Assembly (NCBI GenBank): GCA_003645615.1
Contig: QNBE01000008.1
Span: 1-36,239 of the forward strand
Length of the DNA: 36,239 nucleotides
DNA from: Caldifarciminota bacterium
GTDB lineage: Bacteria > Hydrothermota > Tepidihabitantia > B36-G15
Direction of reading: 5' to 3'
The notes beneath the pieces are model-generated. The model saw nothing but the letters and a program-made list of their open reading frames with translations, was not told the origin of the DNA and searched no databases. Each line of letters begins with the position of its first letter. Position 1 is the stretch's first letter. The translations under genes were made by a program, and so were the position numbers. Below, piece after piece: positions 25,012 to 32,450 of the stretch.

Positions 25012-26781
25012 CTATTCCTTGAGGATCTCACGGTAGCTATCCAGGACCGACTTATAGTATTTGAGGGCCATCTCTTCATCCCCCAATTCCCGATAGACAT
25101 CACCGATCCGTTCGTCGATCGATATGATGATCTCGAGATCGACATCCTTCTTGGCCTCGATCAACCTCCGGATGATATCCTTCGCCTCCGAGTAGTAGTC
25201 GAGGGCGGTCCGCCAGGCCCCCTTATCTAAGGCTACCCGGGCGGCATCCAGATAGAGCTTGACCGCTTCTTCCTTCTTATCTGCCTGAATGAGATGGAAG
25301 ACGGTCCGGATCGGATCGGACCGCTTCTTATAATACTCGCTCAGCTCCTCGTGGATCCGGTTTCGATCCGGTACCGCCTTATAGACCTCCTCCCTGATGA
25401 GTCGGTGTTGAAAGTAGTAGCCATCATTGGCAGTGATCATGCCCGAGTTTATGAGCTCAAGGAACGCCGGAGCTGGATCGGACTTGGGCAGAAGATATCG
25501 GATCTCCGCCTCACCGAAGCTGGTTCCAATCACCGAGGCTCGATAGAGGAGCTCACGGGATGATTCAGTCAGGTTCTCAAGCCAGCGGGCCACCAACCAG
25601 TCGATCTCCTTGAAGGGTGTGGAGTGGATACCGCTTTTGCCCTGAAACTCCTGGTAGAGAGCACGATCCCTTTCGGCATCGACCAAGGTAAGATAGAGCT
25701 TGAGCTGGAGTGGTAAGGCCGGTCCGGGTTCGATCCCCTCCACACCGAAGATTCCGATCAGCTCCTGTTGGGCGGAGGGATTGAGGAGTCCCAACTCAAC
25801 ATTTTCCGTCCTCTGACCAAGATCGATCGGGTATTCACCGGTGTAGATTAACTTGATACCCAGCCCTTTGATCTCGATCAGGATCTGCTTTAAGAGCTCT
25901 AAGGTGGAGCCGTCGGCAAACTGGAGATCATCGAAGACGATGAGGAGCTGATTCTGATAATGGGTCTTGATGATCAATTCTATAATTGCGTTCTTGAGCA
26001 TCTCATATCTCTTGGGAAGATTGAGCTTGGCGATCAGGGTCTCCTCCTCCCCGATCTTGAGAAACTCTAAGAAGGAGTAGTAGCTGGAAACGAAGTCACG
26101 CACCTTCAGCTCCTCTAAGCGGCGGTGGAGGATCGTCTGGGCCTCACCGATCGAGATCCCTTTCTTAATACCGAGGAGACTCCGGATTAGGGTTTCGATC
26201 GGAGCAAAGGGGATGGCTGGTGGATAATTCCAGATCGGTATGAAATGGACGTCCCAGTTTAGTTCGGACACAAAATTCTTCAAGAAGCTGGTCTTACCGA
26301 TACCATCCCGTCCGATCACCTGGACGAAATCGGCCACGGTGAGGGCATCCTTGAGCAGCTTCTCCTCCCGTTCTCGCCGGATGTAGGGGAAGTGGATCGT
26401 TCGCTTTTTGGTAATTTCGATCGGTTTAAGCAGACTCTCGGCCCGATAAACCATAAGCTGGGCCCTCATCCCTTCGATATTCATCAGTCCGAGACTGGCG
26501 AATTCAAAATACTCCATAAGAGGGGAGATGGTATCCTGATCAACCAGGATCTCTCCGGGTTTTGCGATTGCGGCCAGACCCATGGCAATCCCCTGATATC
26601 GGCTGATGCCGATCCGGGAATCGGCGAACTCCCGACGGATGAGCCAGGCAACTCGACCATCATCAAATACCCCGGCGATGATGCCGGGACGGGCCTGTAG
26701 GGATCGACCGCAATAGGATTTTAATAGGTTGAGAACCGACCTAAAATCGGCATCAGCCACCGATAATGCGATATGATACAT
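25012..26781 (-). CDS. AAA ATPase with N-terminal degenerate cyclase-like domain and C-terminal TPRs
   Basis: The 589-aa protein (GTG at 26784 is an alternative start) has three parts. Residues about 1-120 look like the end of a class III cyclase domain: GIAMGLAAIAKPGEILVDQDT and YFEFASLGLMNIEGMRAQLMVYRAES mirror the GDSVNLA...GGEIIIS and QVKGKREPVKIF segments of real cyclases, but the metal-binding Asp residues are absent. An AAA/STAND-type NTPase follows, with Walker A IGRDGIGKTSF near 158 and Walker B LLIVFDDLQFADGS. The C-terminus has TPR-like helices (RTALDYYSEAKDIIRR, GDEEMALKYYKSVL). It may be a nucleotide-dependent signalling scaffold or regulator tied to the active cyclase two genes on. 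No DNA-binding domain is visible. Confidence 0.75.
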   Translation of the reverse strand: MYHIALSVADADFRSVLNLLKSYCGRSLQARPGIIAGVFDDGRVAWLIRREFADSRIGISRYQGIAMGLAAIAKPGEILVDQDTISPLMEYFEFASLGLMNIEGMRAQLMVYRAESLLKPIEITKKRTIHFPYIRREREEKLLKDALTVADFVQVIGRDGIGKTSFLKNFVSELNWDVHFIPIWNYPPAIPFAPIETLIRSLLGIKKGISIGEAQTILHRRLEELKVRDFVSSYYSFLEFLKIGEEETLIAKLNLPKRYEMLKNAIIELIIKTHYQNQLLIVFDDLQFADGSTLELLKQILIEIKGLGIKLIYTGEYPIDLGQRTENVELGLLNPSAQQELIGIFGVEGIEPGPALPLQLKLYLTLVDAERDRALYQEFQGKSGIHSTPFKEIDWLVARWLENLTESSRELLYRASVIGTSFGEAEIRYLLPKSDPAPAFLELINSGMITANDGYYFQHRLIREEVYKAVPDRNRIHEELSEYYKKRSDPIRTVFHLIQADKKEEAVKLYLDAARVALDKGAWRTALDYYSEAKDIIRRLIEAKKDVDLEIIISIDERIGDVYRELGDEEMALKYYKSVLDSYREILKE

Positions 26782-27185
26782 CACTCACCCCGCAAAAATG
26801 GTAGGGCCAGGATATCCTTGAGGCGATAGGCCTTATACCGGTCATCTTTTCCGGTGGTGATGATCAGAAGGTCGGGCTCAAACTCGGCCAGGAACTGGGC
26901 GCATCCACCACAGGGGAGGATGAAATCGAGATCGGGTGAACTGAGCACTAAGTAGCGGAATTCTTTCTCCCCAGCGGCAATTGCCGAACCAACCGCATTC
27001 CGTTCCGCACAGAGGGATAGAGGATAGGAGCTATTCTCAACATTACAACCGGTATAGATCCTCCCGCTCCGGGTTCGGATCGCGGCCCCAACCCTGATCT
27101 TAGAATAGGGTGCGTAGGCATTGAGTGCGGCACGCCGGGCCGCAGTGATAATCTTAAGATATCGTCTCGAGGAAATCTTCTCCAT
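26781..27185 (-). CDS. cdd: Cytidine deaminase
   Basis: The ATG at 27185 has a GGAGG nine bases upstream, giving a 134-aa protein, the standard length of a tetrameric cytidine deaminase. The zinc ligands are in SLCAERNAV (with the catalytic Glu) and PCGGC; substrate residues are in NAYAPYSKIRVGAA and GCNVENSSYPL. It converts cytidine and deoxycytidine to (deoxy)uridine in pyrimidine salvage. It overlaps the end of deoB by 32 bp and its stop overlaps the start of the AAA gene (TGATG). An upstream start at 27230 would extend it further into deoB and is not preferred. Confidence 0.94.
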   Translation of the reverse strand: MEKISSRRYLKIITAARRAALNAYAPYSKIRVGAAIRTRSGRIYTGCNVENSSYPLSLCAERNAVGSAIAAGEKEFRYLVLSSPDLDFILPCGGCAQFLAEFEPDLLIITTGKDDRYKAYRLKDILALPFLRGE

Positions 27186-28320
27186 GGTTAAGCGCCTCCA
27201 CTTCCAGATACCTCGCCGCGGTCTGTCCAAGATCGGCGAAGCTTCTCCTCGTACCCAGATCTATCCCCGATCGGATCTTTCGACCGAAGACAAGAAGGGG
27301 GACGTATTCACGGGAATGATCGGTGGAAGGGGTGGTGGGATCGTTGCCATGATCGGCGGTGATGAAGAAGAGATCATCTCCGGTTTCGGTAGTGATAATC
27401 CCTTTCAGCCACTCATCAAAGTCGATCAAGCCTTGGTAGAAACCAGCCGGGTTGTTCCGGTGTCCCCAGTCCATATCGAACTGGACAAAATTGGCAAAGA
27501 TGAGTCCGGAGTAGTCTTCCTTCAATTCCTTCTCCACATACGCCATACACTCATCATGGCGGACCGAGTGGTAGGAGCGGGTGATCCCACGGAAGGCAAA
27601 TATCTCATCTACCTTCCCGATCGCCACCACAACCTGACCGCTCTCTTTGACCCGATCGAGGAGGGTTGGATGGGGTGGGGGTAGGGAGAAGTCCTTCCGT
27701 TCCGGTCGTCTCCGGAATGAACCCGGCTTCCCCTCAAAGGGGCGGGCGATCACCCGGGCCACCTGGTGGCGACCGGTAAGGATCTCCCGGGCAATCTCGC
27801 ACATCTGGTAGAGCTCTGGAATTGGGATCACATCAACATGGGCCGCAATCTGAAACACCGAGTCGGCTGAGGTGTAGACGATCGGCCGTCTGGTCTTAAG
27901 ATGCTCCCTGCCCAGTTCTTCAATAATAACCGTTCCCGAGGCGGGAACATTACCCAGGATCTTTCGACCGATCCTCTCCTCAAATTTCCGTATCACATCA
28001 TCGGGAAAGCCATCGGGATAGACCGGGAAGGGGTGGTCGAGAATAATACCGGCAATCTCCCAGTGGCCGGTAGTGGAGTCCTTGCCCGGTGAGGCCTCAG
28101 CCATCTTACCATAGGATGCGAGCGGAAGGGGAGAGGGATCGACCCCAGAGAGAGGAGCAATATTACCGAGCCCGAGCTTCTGGAAGGTGGGTAGTTTAAG
28201 ACCACCTACCGCCTGGGCCAGATTGGCCAAGGTATTGCTGCCCTCATCACCATACTTCTGGGCATCGGGTAAGGCACCAATTCCCACTCCATCGAGGAGG
28301 AGGATGACAACTCTGGACAT
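27154..28320 (-). CDS. deoB: Phosphopentomutase DeoB
   Basis: With the ATG at 28320 the protein is 388 aa, the normal length. It belongs to the alkaline-phosphatase-like metalloenzymes: metal motif LLDGVGIGALPDA at the N-terminus, the phosphorylated Thr in GKDSTTGHWE, and C-terminal metal ligands in QFDMDWGHRNN and TADHGNDPT...DHSREYVPLL. It interconverts (deoxy)ribose 1- and 5-phosphates, linking nucleoside salvage with pentose metabolism, and so works with cytidine deaminase encoded next. Seven bases before the ATG lies a -10-like box and no ribosome binding site is seen. It is the first gene of a 10.6-kb operon. Confidence 0.95.
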   Translation of the reverse strand: MSRVVILLLDGVGIGALPDAQKYGDEGSNTLANLAQAVGGLKLPTFQKLGLGNIAPLSGVDPSPLPLASYGKMAEASPGKDSTTGHWEIAGIILDHPFPVYPDGFPDDVIRKFEERIGRKILGNVPASGTVIIEELGREHLKTRRPIVYTSADSVFQIAAHVDVIPIPELYQMCEIAREILTGRHQVARVIARPFEGKPGSFRRRPERKDFSLPPPHPTLLDRVKESGQVVVAIGKVDEIFAFRGITRSYHSVRHDECMAYVEKELKEDYSGLIFANFVQFDMDWGHRNNPAGFYQGLIDFDEWLKGIITTETGDDLFFITADHGNDPTTPSTDHSREYVPLLVFGRKIRSGIDLGTRRSFADLGQTAARYLEVEALNHGEDFLETIS

Positions 28321-28327
28321 TGTTAAT

Positions 28328-28355
28328 AAAATAATGAGGATCTGGAGATTGTAAA
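28328..28355 (-). promoter_or_regulatory. sigma70-like promoter for the deoB operon
   Basis: On the minus strand TTTACA (28355-28350), 16 bp, TATTTT (28333-28328), then seven bases to the ATG at 28320. It is a weaker match than its neighbours but keeps their geometry, including a leaderless start. The divergent promoter of the small exported protein begins 14 bp away. Confidence 0.55.
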
Positions 28356-28369
28356 GGAGTTTCTGATCG

Positions 28370-28397
28370 TTGACACCGATGGTGGGGTGGCTATAAT
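28370..28397 (+). promoter_or_regulatory. Perfect sigma70 consensus promoter for the small exported protein
   Basis: TTGACA (28370-28375), 16 bp, TATAAT (28392-28397). Transcription should begin near 28404, giving a leader of about 14 nt with AGGAGGT (28408-28414). It is the strongest promoter-plus-ribosome-site combination in the window. Confidence 0.87.
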
Positions 28398-28417
28398 TCC
28401 CGATGATAGGAGGTATG

Positions 28418-28759
28418 ATGAGAAGGCTACTGCTTGCGATCATCATCGTCCAACTGGTGTTCATGCCTGTCCTCTTTGCCCAGCGTGGTCCCCACAAACC
28501 AAAACGTGGCGGCTGCATGTCCTGTCTGATGGCCTTTCTTGCACAAGATATCCGTGCCGGATACATGTACAATGAGGGTGTTAACGTCCGACTTCGTGAA
28601 TACCTGAGGTGGATTCCAGTACTCAACTGGGTCATGCTTATCATCGATGCCGTCGACATCTTCTCTGGTAAGACCTGGACCGAGATCGAGATCAAGGAGC
28701 GGCTGCGCGATCCGGACTTCGTCGACTGGCACAAGTACATGGTGGAGAAATACCAATGA
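28418..28759 (+). CDS. Small exported protein of unknown function
   Basis: The ATG at 28418 lies four bases after GGAGG; ATGs at 28403 and 28415 are alternatives. The 113-aa product has a signal peptide (MRRLLLAIIIVQLVFMPVLFAQ, split about residue 22) and a mature part of about 90 aa with a basic start (PHKPKRGG), two cysteines (CMSC), a hydrophobic helix WIPVLNWVMLIIDAVDIF and a charged tail. I recognise no family. The consensus promoter, consensus ribosome site and following hairpin suggest an abundant envelope protein. It could be held in the membrane by the second helix. Confidence 0.78.
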   Translation: MRRLLLAIIIVQLVFMPVLFAQRGPHKPKRGGCMSCLMAFLAQDIRAGYMYNEGVNVRLREYLRWIPVLNWVMLIIDAVDIFSGKTWTEIEIKERLRDPDFVDWHKYMVEKYQ

Positions 28760-28767
28760 TTTTTAAA

Positions 28768-28789
28768 GGGGGAGGCGCCTGCCTCCCCC
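28768..28789 (+). terminator. Strong GC hairpin between the exported protein and the phosphomutase gene
   Basis: GGGGGAGGC (28768-28776), a GCCT loop and GCCTCCCCC (28781-28789) form a perfect 9-bp stem. It begins eight bases after the stop codon. The following bases are TTCCTAACTC, so there is no proper U-run; it may terminate partly, or protect the upstream mRNA. The next ATG is only 11 bases on. Confidence 0.6.
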
Positions 28790-28799
28790 TTCCTAACTC

Positions 28800-30143
28800 A
28801 TGAATCCTCATATCTTTCGCCAATACGATATCCGTGGTGTTGCGGAATCCGATCTCTCCGATCCGGTGATCGATCGGATCGGAAGGGCACTCTCCGGTTA
28901 CTACCGGGATCGGGGGATAAAGGAGGTTGTCATCGGTCGTGATGTCCGGCTCAGTTCACCCCGGATCAGCCAGGTCCTTACCGGTGCCTTTTTAAAGAGC
29001 GGGCTCGATGTGATCGATATCGGAGTCGTTCCCACTCCACTGCTCTACTTTTCGCTCCACCACTACGATCACTCAGCCGGGGTCATGATCACCGGCAGTC
29101 ACAATCCCAAGGAGTTCAATGGTCTTAAGATCTGCTGTCACAAGACGACCATCTATGGCGATGAGATCCAGGAGATAAGACGGCGGGCTGAGGCAGGTTC
29201 CTTTCCCGGGGGTTCGGGAACAAGGCATGAGCTCGATCCGGTCCCGGACTATATCGATCAGGTATTAGACCGGGTTGAGATCGAATCGACCCCTCCGCTG
29301 ATTCTCGATCCTGGCAATGGAACGGTTGGACCGGTTATCGATCGGCTTCTCTCCCGGCTCAATCTCAGGTATCAGATCATCAATCTCAAACCGGATGGCA
29401 ACTTCCCCTCCCACCTTCCCGATCCGACCGTGCTTGAGTATATCGAGCCACTCCAGGAGATGGTGAAGGCAGATGGGGGGATCGGGATTGGATTTGATGG
29501 GGATGGGGATCGGATCGGTGTCGTCAGGGAGGATGGTGAGATTGTCTGGGGCGACCACCTCCTGGCGATCTATTCCCGACCGATCCTCAAGAAATATCCC
29601 GGTGGTAAGATCATCTTTGAGGTCAAATGTTCCCGGGGTCTGATCGAGTATATCGAATCCTTGGGTGGGGTCCCGATCATGTTCAAGACCGGCCACTCCT
29701 TAATCAAGGCCAAGATGAGGGAGGAGGGGGCACTTCTGGCCGGGGAGATGTCCGGCCATATGTTCTTTGCCGATAACTACTATGGCTATGATGATGCCAT
29801 CTTTGCCGCCCTGAGACTGCTTGAGATCATATCTCAGGAGAATCGGCCATTACAGGCGATCGATAATGAGATACCCACCTACTACTCAACTCCAGAGATC
29901 AGGGTCGACTGTCCGGATGAGAAGAAGTTTGAGATCGTCGATCGGATCCGGAGGGAGTTTGAAAAGAGGTATCGGGTGATCACCATCGATGGGGTGAGGG
30001 TCGAATATCCAGATGGCTGGGGTCTGATCCGCCCCTCCAATACCCAGCCGGTCCTGGTCCTGAGGTTTGAGGCCCGGACTGAGGAGAGGCTACGGGAGAT
30101 CAAATCTGAATTTCTCAACTATCTGAGAAGATTTCTGTCCTAA
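28800..30143 (+). CDS. Phosphomannomutase/phosphoglucomutase
   Basis: The 447-aa protein has all four domains of the alpha-D-phosphohexomutase family: N-terminal FRQYDIRGV, the phosphoserine loop MITGSHNPKEFNGLK (near residue 100), the magnesium loop DGDGDRIGV (near 235), the sugar-binding GEMSGHMFF (near 320) and the phosphate-binding RPSNTQPVLVLRFE (near 405). It converts mannose- or glucose-6-phosphate to the 1-phosphate for nucleotide-sugar synthesis, feeding LPS and exopolysaccharide. There is no ribosome binding site and no recognisable promoter in the short interval after the hairpin, so it probably depends on readthrough from the exported-protein promoter. Confidence 0.93.
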   Translation: MNPHIFRQYDIRGVAESDLSDPVIDRIGRALSGYYRDRGIKEVVIGRDVRLSSPRISQVLTGAFLKSGLDVIDIGVVPTPLLYFSLHHYDHSAGVMITGSHNPKEFNGLKICCHKTTIYGDEIQEIRRRAEAGSFPGGSGTRHELDPVPDYIDQVLDRVEIESTPPLILDPGNGTVGPVIDRLLSRLNLRYQIINLKPDGNFPSHLPDPTVLEYIEPLQEMVKADGGIGIGFDGDGDRIGVVREDGEIVWGDHLLAIYSRPILKKYPGGKIIFEVKCSRGLIEYIESLGGVPIMFKTGHSLIKAKMREEGALLAGEMSGHMFFADNYYGYDDAIFAALRLLEIISQENRPLQAIDNEIPTYYSTPEIRVDCPDEKKFEIVDRIRREFEKRYRVITIDGVRVEYPDGWGLIRPSNTQPVLVLRFEARTEERLREIKSEFLNYLRRFLS

Positions 30144-30198
30144 TCTGTCCTCCTTCAGGAGATCATGACCGCTCAGTGCCCGATCGGGATCGAATCGA

Positions 30199-30594
30199 TC
30201 AGCTCGACCGCAATCCTTTCTCCTCCAAAAGTTGACAAATCGGTTCATGGAAGATATAGATCGGAAAGAACTGACAATGGCCTGGATATCTGAGTGTCTT
30301 ATTCTCAAGACGGCAGATTCTCCCCCTATAACTCCAGGGCATGGTTGATAGGCCACCTGAGGTGGCAAAGGCCTCAACCTCATACCCACGGAGGAAATAG
30401 GCGAAGCCATCATACTCATTAATAAGGCCATCGACATTGAAGAGCAGGGGGTAGTGGAAAGGGAAAGAAGGGTTTAAGGGTAGGCCACCATCATAGATCA
30501 AGACCTCCTCAACCTCTGCTATCCTAGACCGGGTAAGCCGATTAATCCTCTTGGCTCCGACCTCGGCCCGAGGAGGAGGTAGCGAAATCCCATC
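30199..30594 (-). pseudogene. Decayed saccharopine dehydrogenase-like gene fragment
   Basis: This 451-bp interval between two genes holds an open frame without a normal start directly after the cutA stop, in the same frame. It reads GAKRINRL ... VEEVLIYDGGLPLNP, VDGLINEYDG, EAFATSGGLSTMPWSYRG and NKTLRYPGH, which are conserved C-terminal segments of the saccharopine dehydrogenase family. The N-terminal Rossmann half is missing. About 25 residues expected between NEYDG and EAFATSGG are also missing in frame, and the end is cut short by a stop at 30199. I therefore call it a remnant rather than a gene. Nothing recognisable is seen in the remaining 55 bp (30144-30198). Confidence 0.62.
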
Positions 30595-30915
30595 TCAGCG
30601 GGAGGTCATATGGTCGATCCAGGAGAGGTAGTCCTTGCTCCCGTGGATAATCGGAAGGGCGATGATCTCAGGAACCCGATAGGGATGTGCCTTCTTGATC
30701 TCGGCCTCGACCATCTTATAGAGCTCCGCCCTGGTCTTGATCAGACAGAGGTATTCGGTCGAATGTTCGATCCGTTCCTCCCACCGGTAGATACTGTTGA
30801 TCGGGCCGATGATCTGGACGCAGGCAGCAAGATTTCTGGTGATCAGGATATCGCCGATTCTCTCCCCATCCTCTCTCTTTTCCACCGTGGTCATGATCTG
30901 GATATGTTCAAACAT
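30595..30915 (-). CDS. cutA: CutA1-type divalent cation tolerance protein
   Basis: The ATG at 30915 gives a 106-aa protein of normal CutA length. Family signatures are NLAACVQIIGPINSIYRWEERIE, spread over about residues 29-51, LIKTRAEL, AHPYRVPEIIALPI and a C-terminal YLSWI. CutA1 forms a very stable trimer related to PII proteins; its role in metal tolerance is debated. The start overlaps the stop of the GlmU-like gene by eight bases, so it belongs to the clpC operon. A start at 30933 is possible. Confidence 0.92.
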   Translation of the reverse strand: MFEHIQIMTTVEKREDGERIGDILITRNLAACVQIIGPINSIYRWEERIEHSTEYLCLIKTRAELYKMVEAEIKKAHPYRVPEIIALPIIHGSKDYLSWIDHMTSR

Positions 30916-32053
30916 CACCACCCCCGGTCTCAAGCCGATGGACCGCCCGGATCACCCGCTCATAGCCCTTGGTAAGACTCACCCCCCGCCTTGCCATCAC
31001 CGTGCGGGCGGTATCGATCAGTTTCTCTATCTCATACTCTTCATAACTTCCCGGTCTTCCCCAGCGGAAGGCCGGGACATAACGGTCGATCATTCCACCG
31101 CCGAAGATGTTGGTGCAGGGACCGATGATCCCACCGGTTGGGATCAGGGTTCCGATTCCGGTCTTGACATGATCGCCAATGAAACAGCCCACCTTCAGGA
31201 GGCCGGTCTCAAACTCCTTACCCTTGTAGCGAATCCGGACCGGATGGTAGTTGTTCTTAAGATCGGAGTTGGTGGTGAGGGCACCGAGGTTTATCCAGGA
31301 GCCGAGATAGGAGTGGCCCAGAAAACCCTCATGGTGTTTATTGGTATAACTCAGGATGATTGATGCCTCAACCTCCCCTCCGATCCGGCAGTTCTTGCCG
31401 ATACTTGTCCCCCCTCTGATGATCGCCCCATCGATCACGGTCTCAGAACCGATATAGGCCGGCCCTTCGATCACCGAGTTGGATTTGATCCTCACCTTCT
31501 CACCGATAATCACCGGCCCTTCCCGGGCATCGATTACCGCATAGGGGTCGATCCGGCTCCCCTTGCCGATAACGATCTCCTTACCGAGCAGTGCCGCCCG
31601 GGAATCGATCGATCCCGCCCGCTTGGGACGGTCAAAGTCGGAGGTGATTATCCTGCCGTTCTGGTCGATCAGCTCCCAGAGATGATAGAAATCGATGGTC
31701 CGGACGGTTCGGCTCTCCCTGATCTTTCTGATCCGGGCCTCAATCTCTTCCCGGGTCCTGGGATAAGGGGGTCTGGCGATAAGAAAACCGACCAGCCTTC
31801 CTTCCTTTGATCTCAGGACCACCTCCCTATTCTTGGAACCGATCCGCTCGAGCAGGATTGTGGTGGCCCTGAGGTAGAGGCAGCTACCTTTTGGCCTGGG
31901 CCGGGCATAGAGGGGTTCGAGCCATGGGGGTGGGAGGAACATCCCCCTTTTTCTCTCGCCGAATGGGGTGGTGCCGATCAGAAGTTTTGCCTGGTGGCGA
32001 AAGAGATCTAAGGGATAGAAATCAGCCTCGGGATCCTGATAATAGATGATCAT
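30908..32053 (-). CDS. GlmU-like protein: NTP-transferase-4-type N-terminus with left-handed beta-helix
   Basis: With the ATG at 32053 the protein is 381 aa. The N-terminal 170 residues start [36 protein letters not shown]-like (about 2-37), the pattern of the GlmU-related family in which the classical GxGxR pyrophosphorylase loop is replaced. From about 190 there is a hexapeptide-repeat beta-helix ([77 protein letters not shown]) close to GlmU acetyltransferase domains. It may make or modify a sugar nucleotide for envelope polysaccharide. It overlaps the Nudix gene upstream by 32 bp and cutA downstream by eight. Confidence 0.82.
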   Translation of the reverse strand: MIIYYQDPEADFYPLDLFRHQAKLLIGTTPFGERKRGMFLPPPWLEPLYARPRPKGSCLYLRATTILLERIGSKNREVVLRSKEGRLVGFLIARPPYPRTREEIEARIRKIRESRTVRTIDFYHLWELIDQNGRIITSDFDRPKRAGSIDSRAALLGKEIVIGKGSRIDPYAVIDAREGPVIIGEKVRIKSNSVIEGPAYIGSETVIDGAIIRGGTSIGKNCRIGGEVEASIILSYTNKHHEGFLGHSYLGSWINLGALTTNSDLKNNYHPVRIRYKGKEFETGLLKVGCFIGDHVKTGIGTLIPTGGIIGPCTNIFGGGMIDRYVPAFRWGRPGSYEEYEIEKLIDTARTVMARRGVSLTKGYERVIRAVHRLETGGGDV

Positions 32054-32450
32054 CAATACCCCGCTTATAATCCTCAATTATCTTCCGGTGGTCGAAGGCG
32101 ATATCTGAAGGGAGCTGATCCAGTCGGAATATCCTGGCCTCCCTGGCATCATCACCACCCCTTAACTCCCCCTTCCCCTTGGCGATAAAGACAACCGAGA
32201 TGGTATGGTGCCTGGGATCCCGGTCTGGATCAGAATAGACCCGGAACTGTCTCAGATCGATAAGGTCAAGTCCGGTCTCTTCTTTTGCCTCCCGGATGAC
32301 CGCATCCTCAACCGTCTCACCATAGTTGACAAATCCACCCGGCAGGGCCCAGCCATAGGGCGGATTCTTCCGCCGGATCAGGACAATACCATCACCGTAG
32401 CGGATGATGGCATCGACGGTTGGGATCGGGTTACGATACCTTCTCGAAAT
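32022..32450 (-). CDS. Nudix hydrolase with no ATG, GTG or TTG start
   Basis: The frame encodes a typical ADP-ribose-pyrophosphatase-like Nudix protein: [30 protein letters not shown], and a complete Nudix box [18 protein letters not shown] followed by KEETGL (G-x5-E-x7-REUxEExGU). The frame is open only from a TGA that overlaps the end of clpC, and between that stop and the conserved NPIP there is no ATG, GTG or TTG. The likeliest initiator is ATT at 32450, which has AAGGGG about eight bases upstream within clpC; the product would be 142 aa. It should hydrolyse a nucleoside diphosphate derivative with Mg2+. It lies between clpC (overlap 20 bp) and the GlmU-like gene (overlap 32 bp). Confidence 0.85.
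   Translation of the reverse strand: MSRRYRNPIPTVDAIIRYGDGIVLIRRKNPPYGWALPGGFVNYGETVEDAVIREAKEETGLDLIDLRQFRVYSDPDRDPRHHTISVVFIAKGKGELRGGDDAREARIFRLDQLPSDIAFDHRKIIEDYKRGIDDHLLSGSRG

Noticed and set aside
24619-25230. A 203-codon + strand frame opposite lptD and the AAA gene
   Set aside because: Antisense to two recognised genes, no ribosome binding site or conserved motif.
28321-28740. N-terminal extension of deoB to 28740
   Set aside because: The added 140 residues are antisense to the small exported protein and unlike DeoB, whose normal N-terminus starts at 28320.
30090-30437. A 115-codon minus-strand frame in the gap after the phosphomutase gene
   Set aside because: It starts inside the remnant region and runs into the phosphomutase 3' end; the saccharopine dehydrogenase signature is in a different frame.
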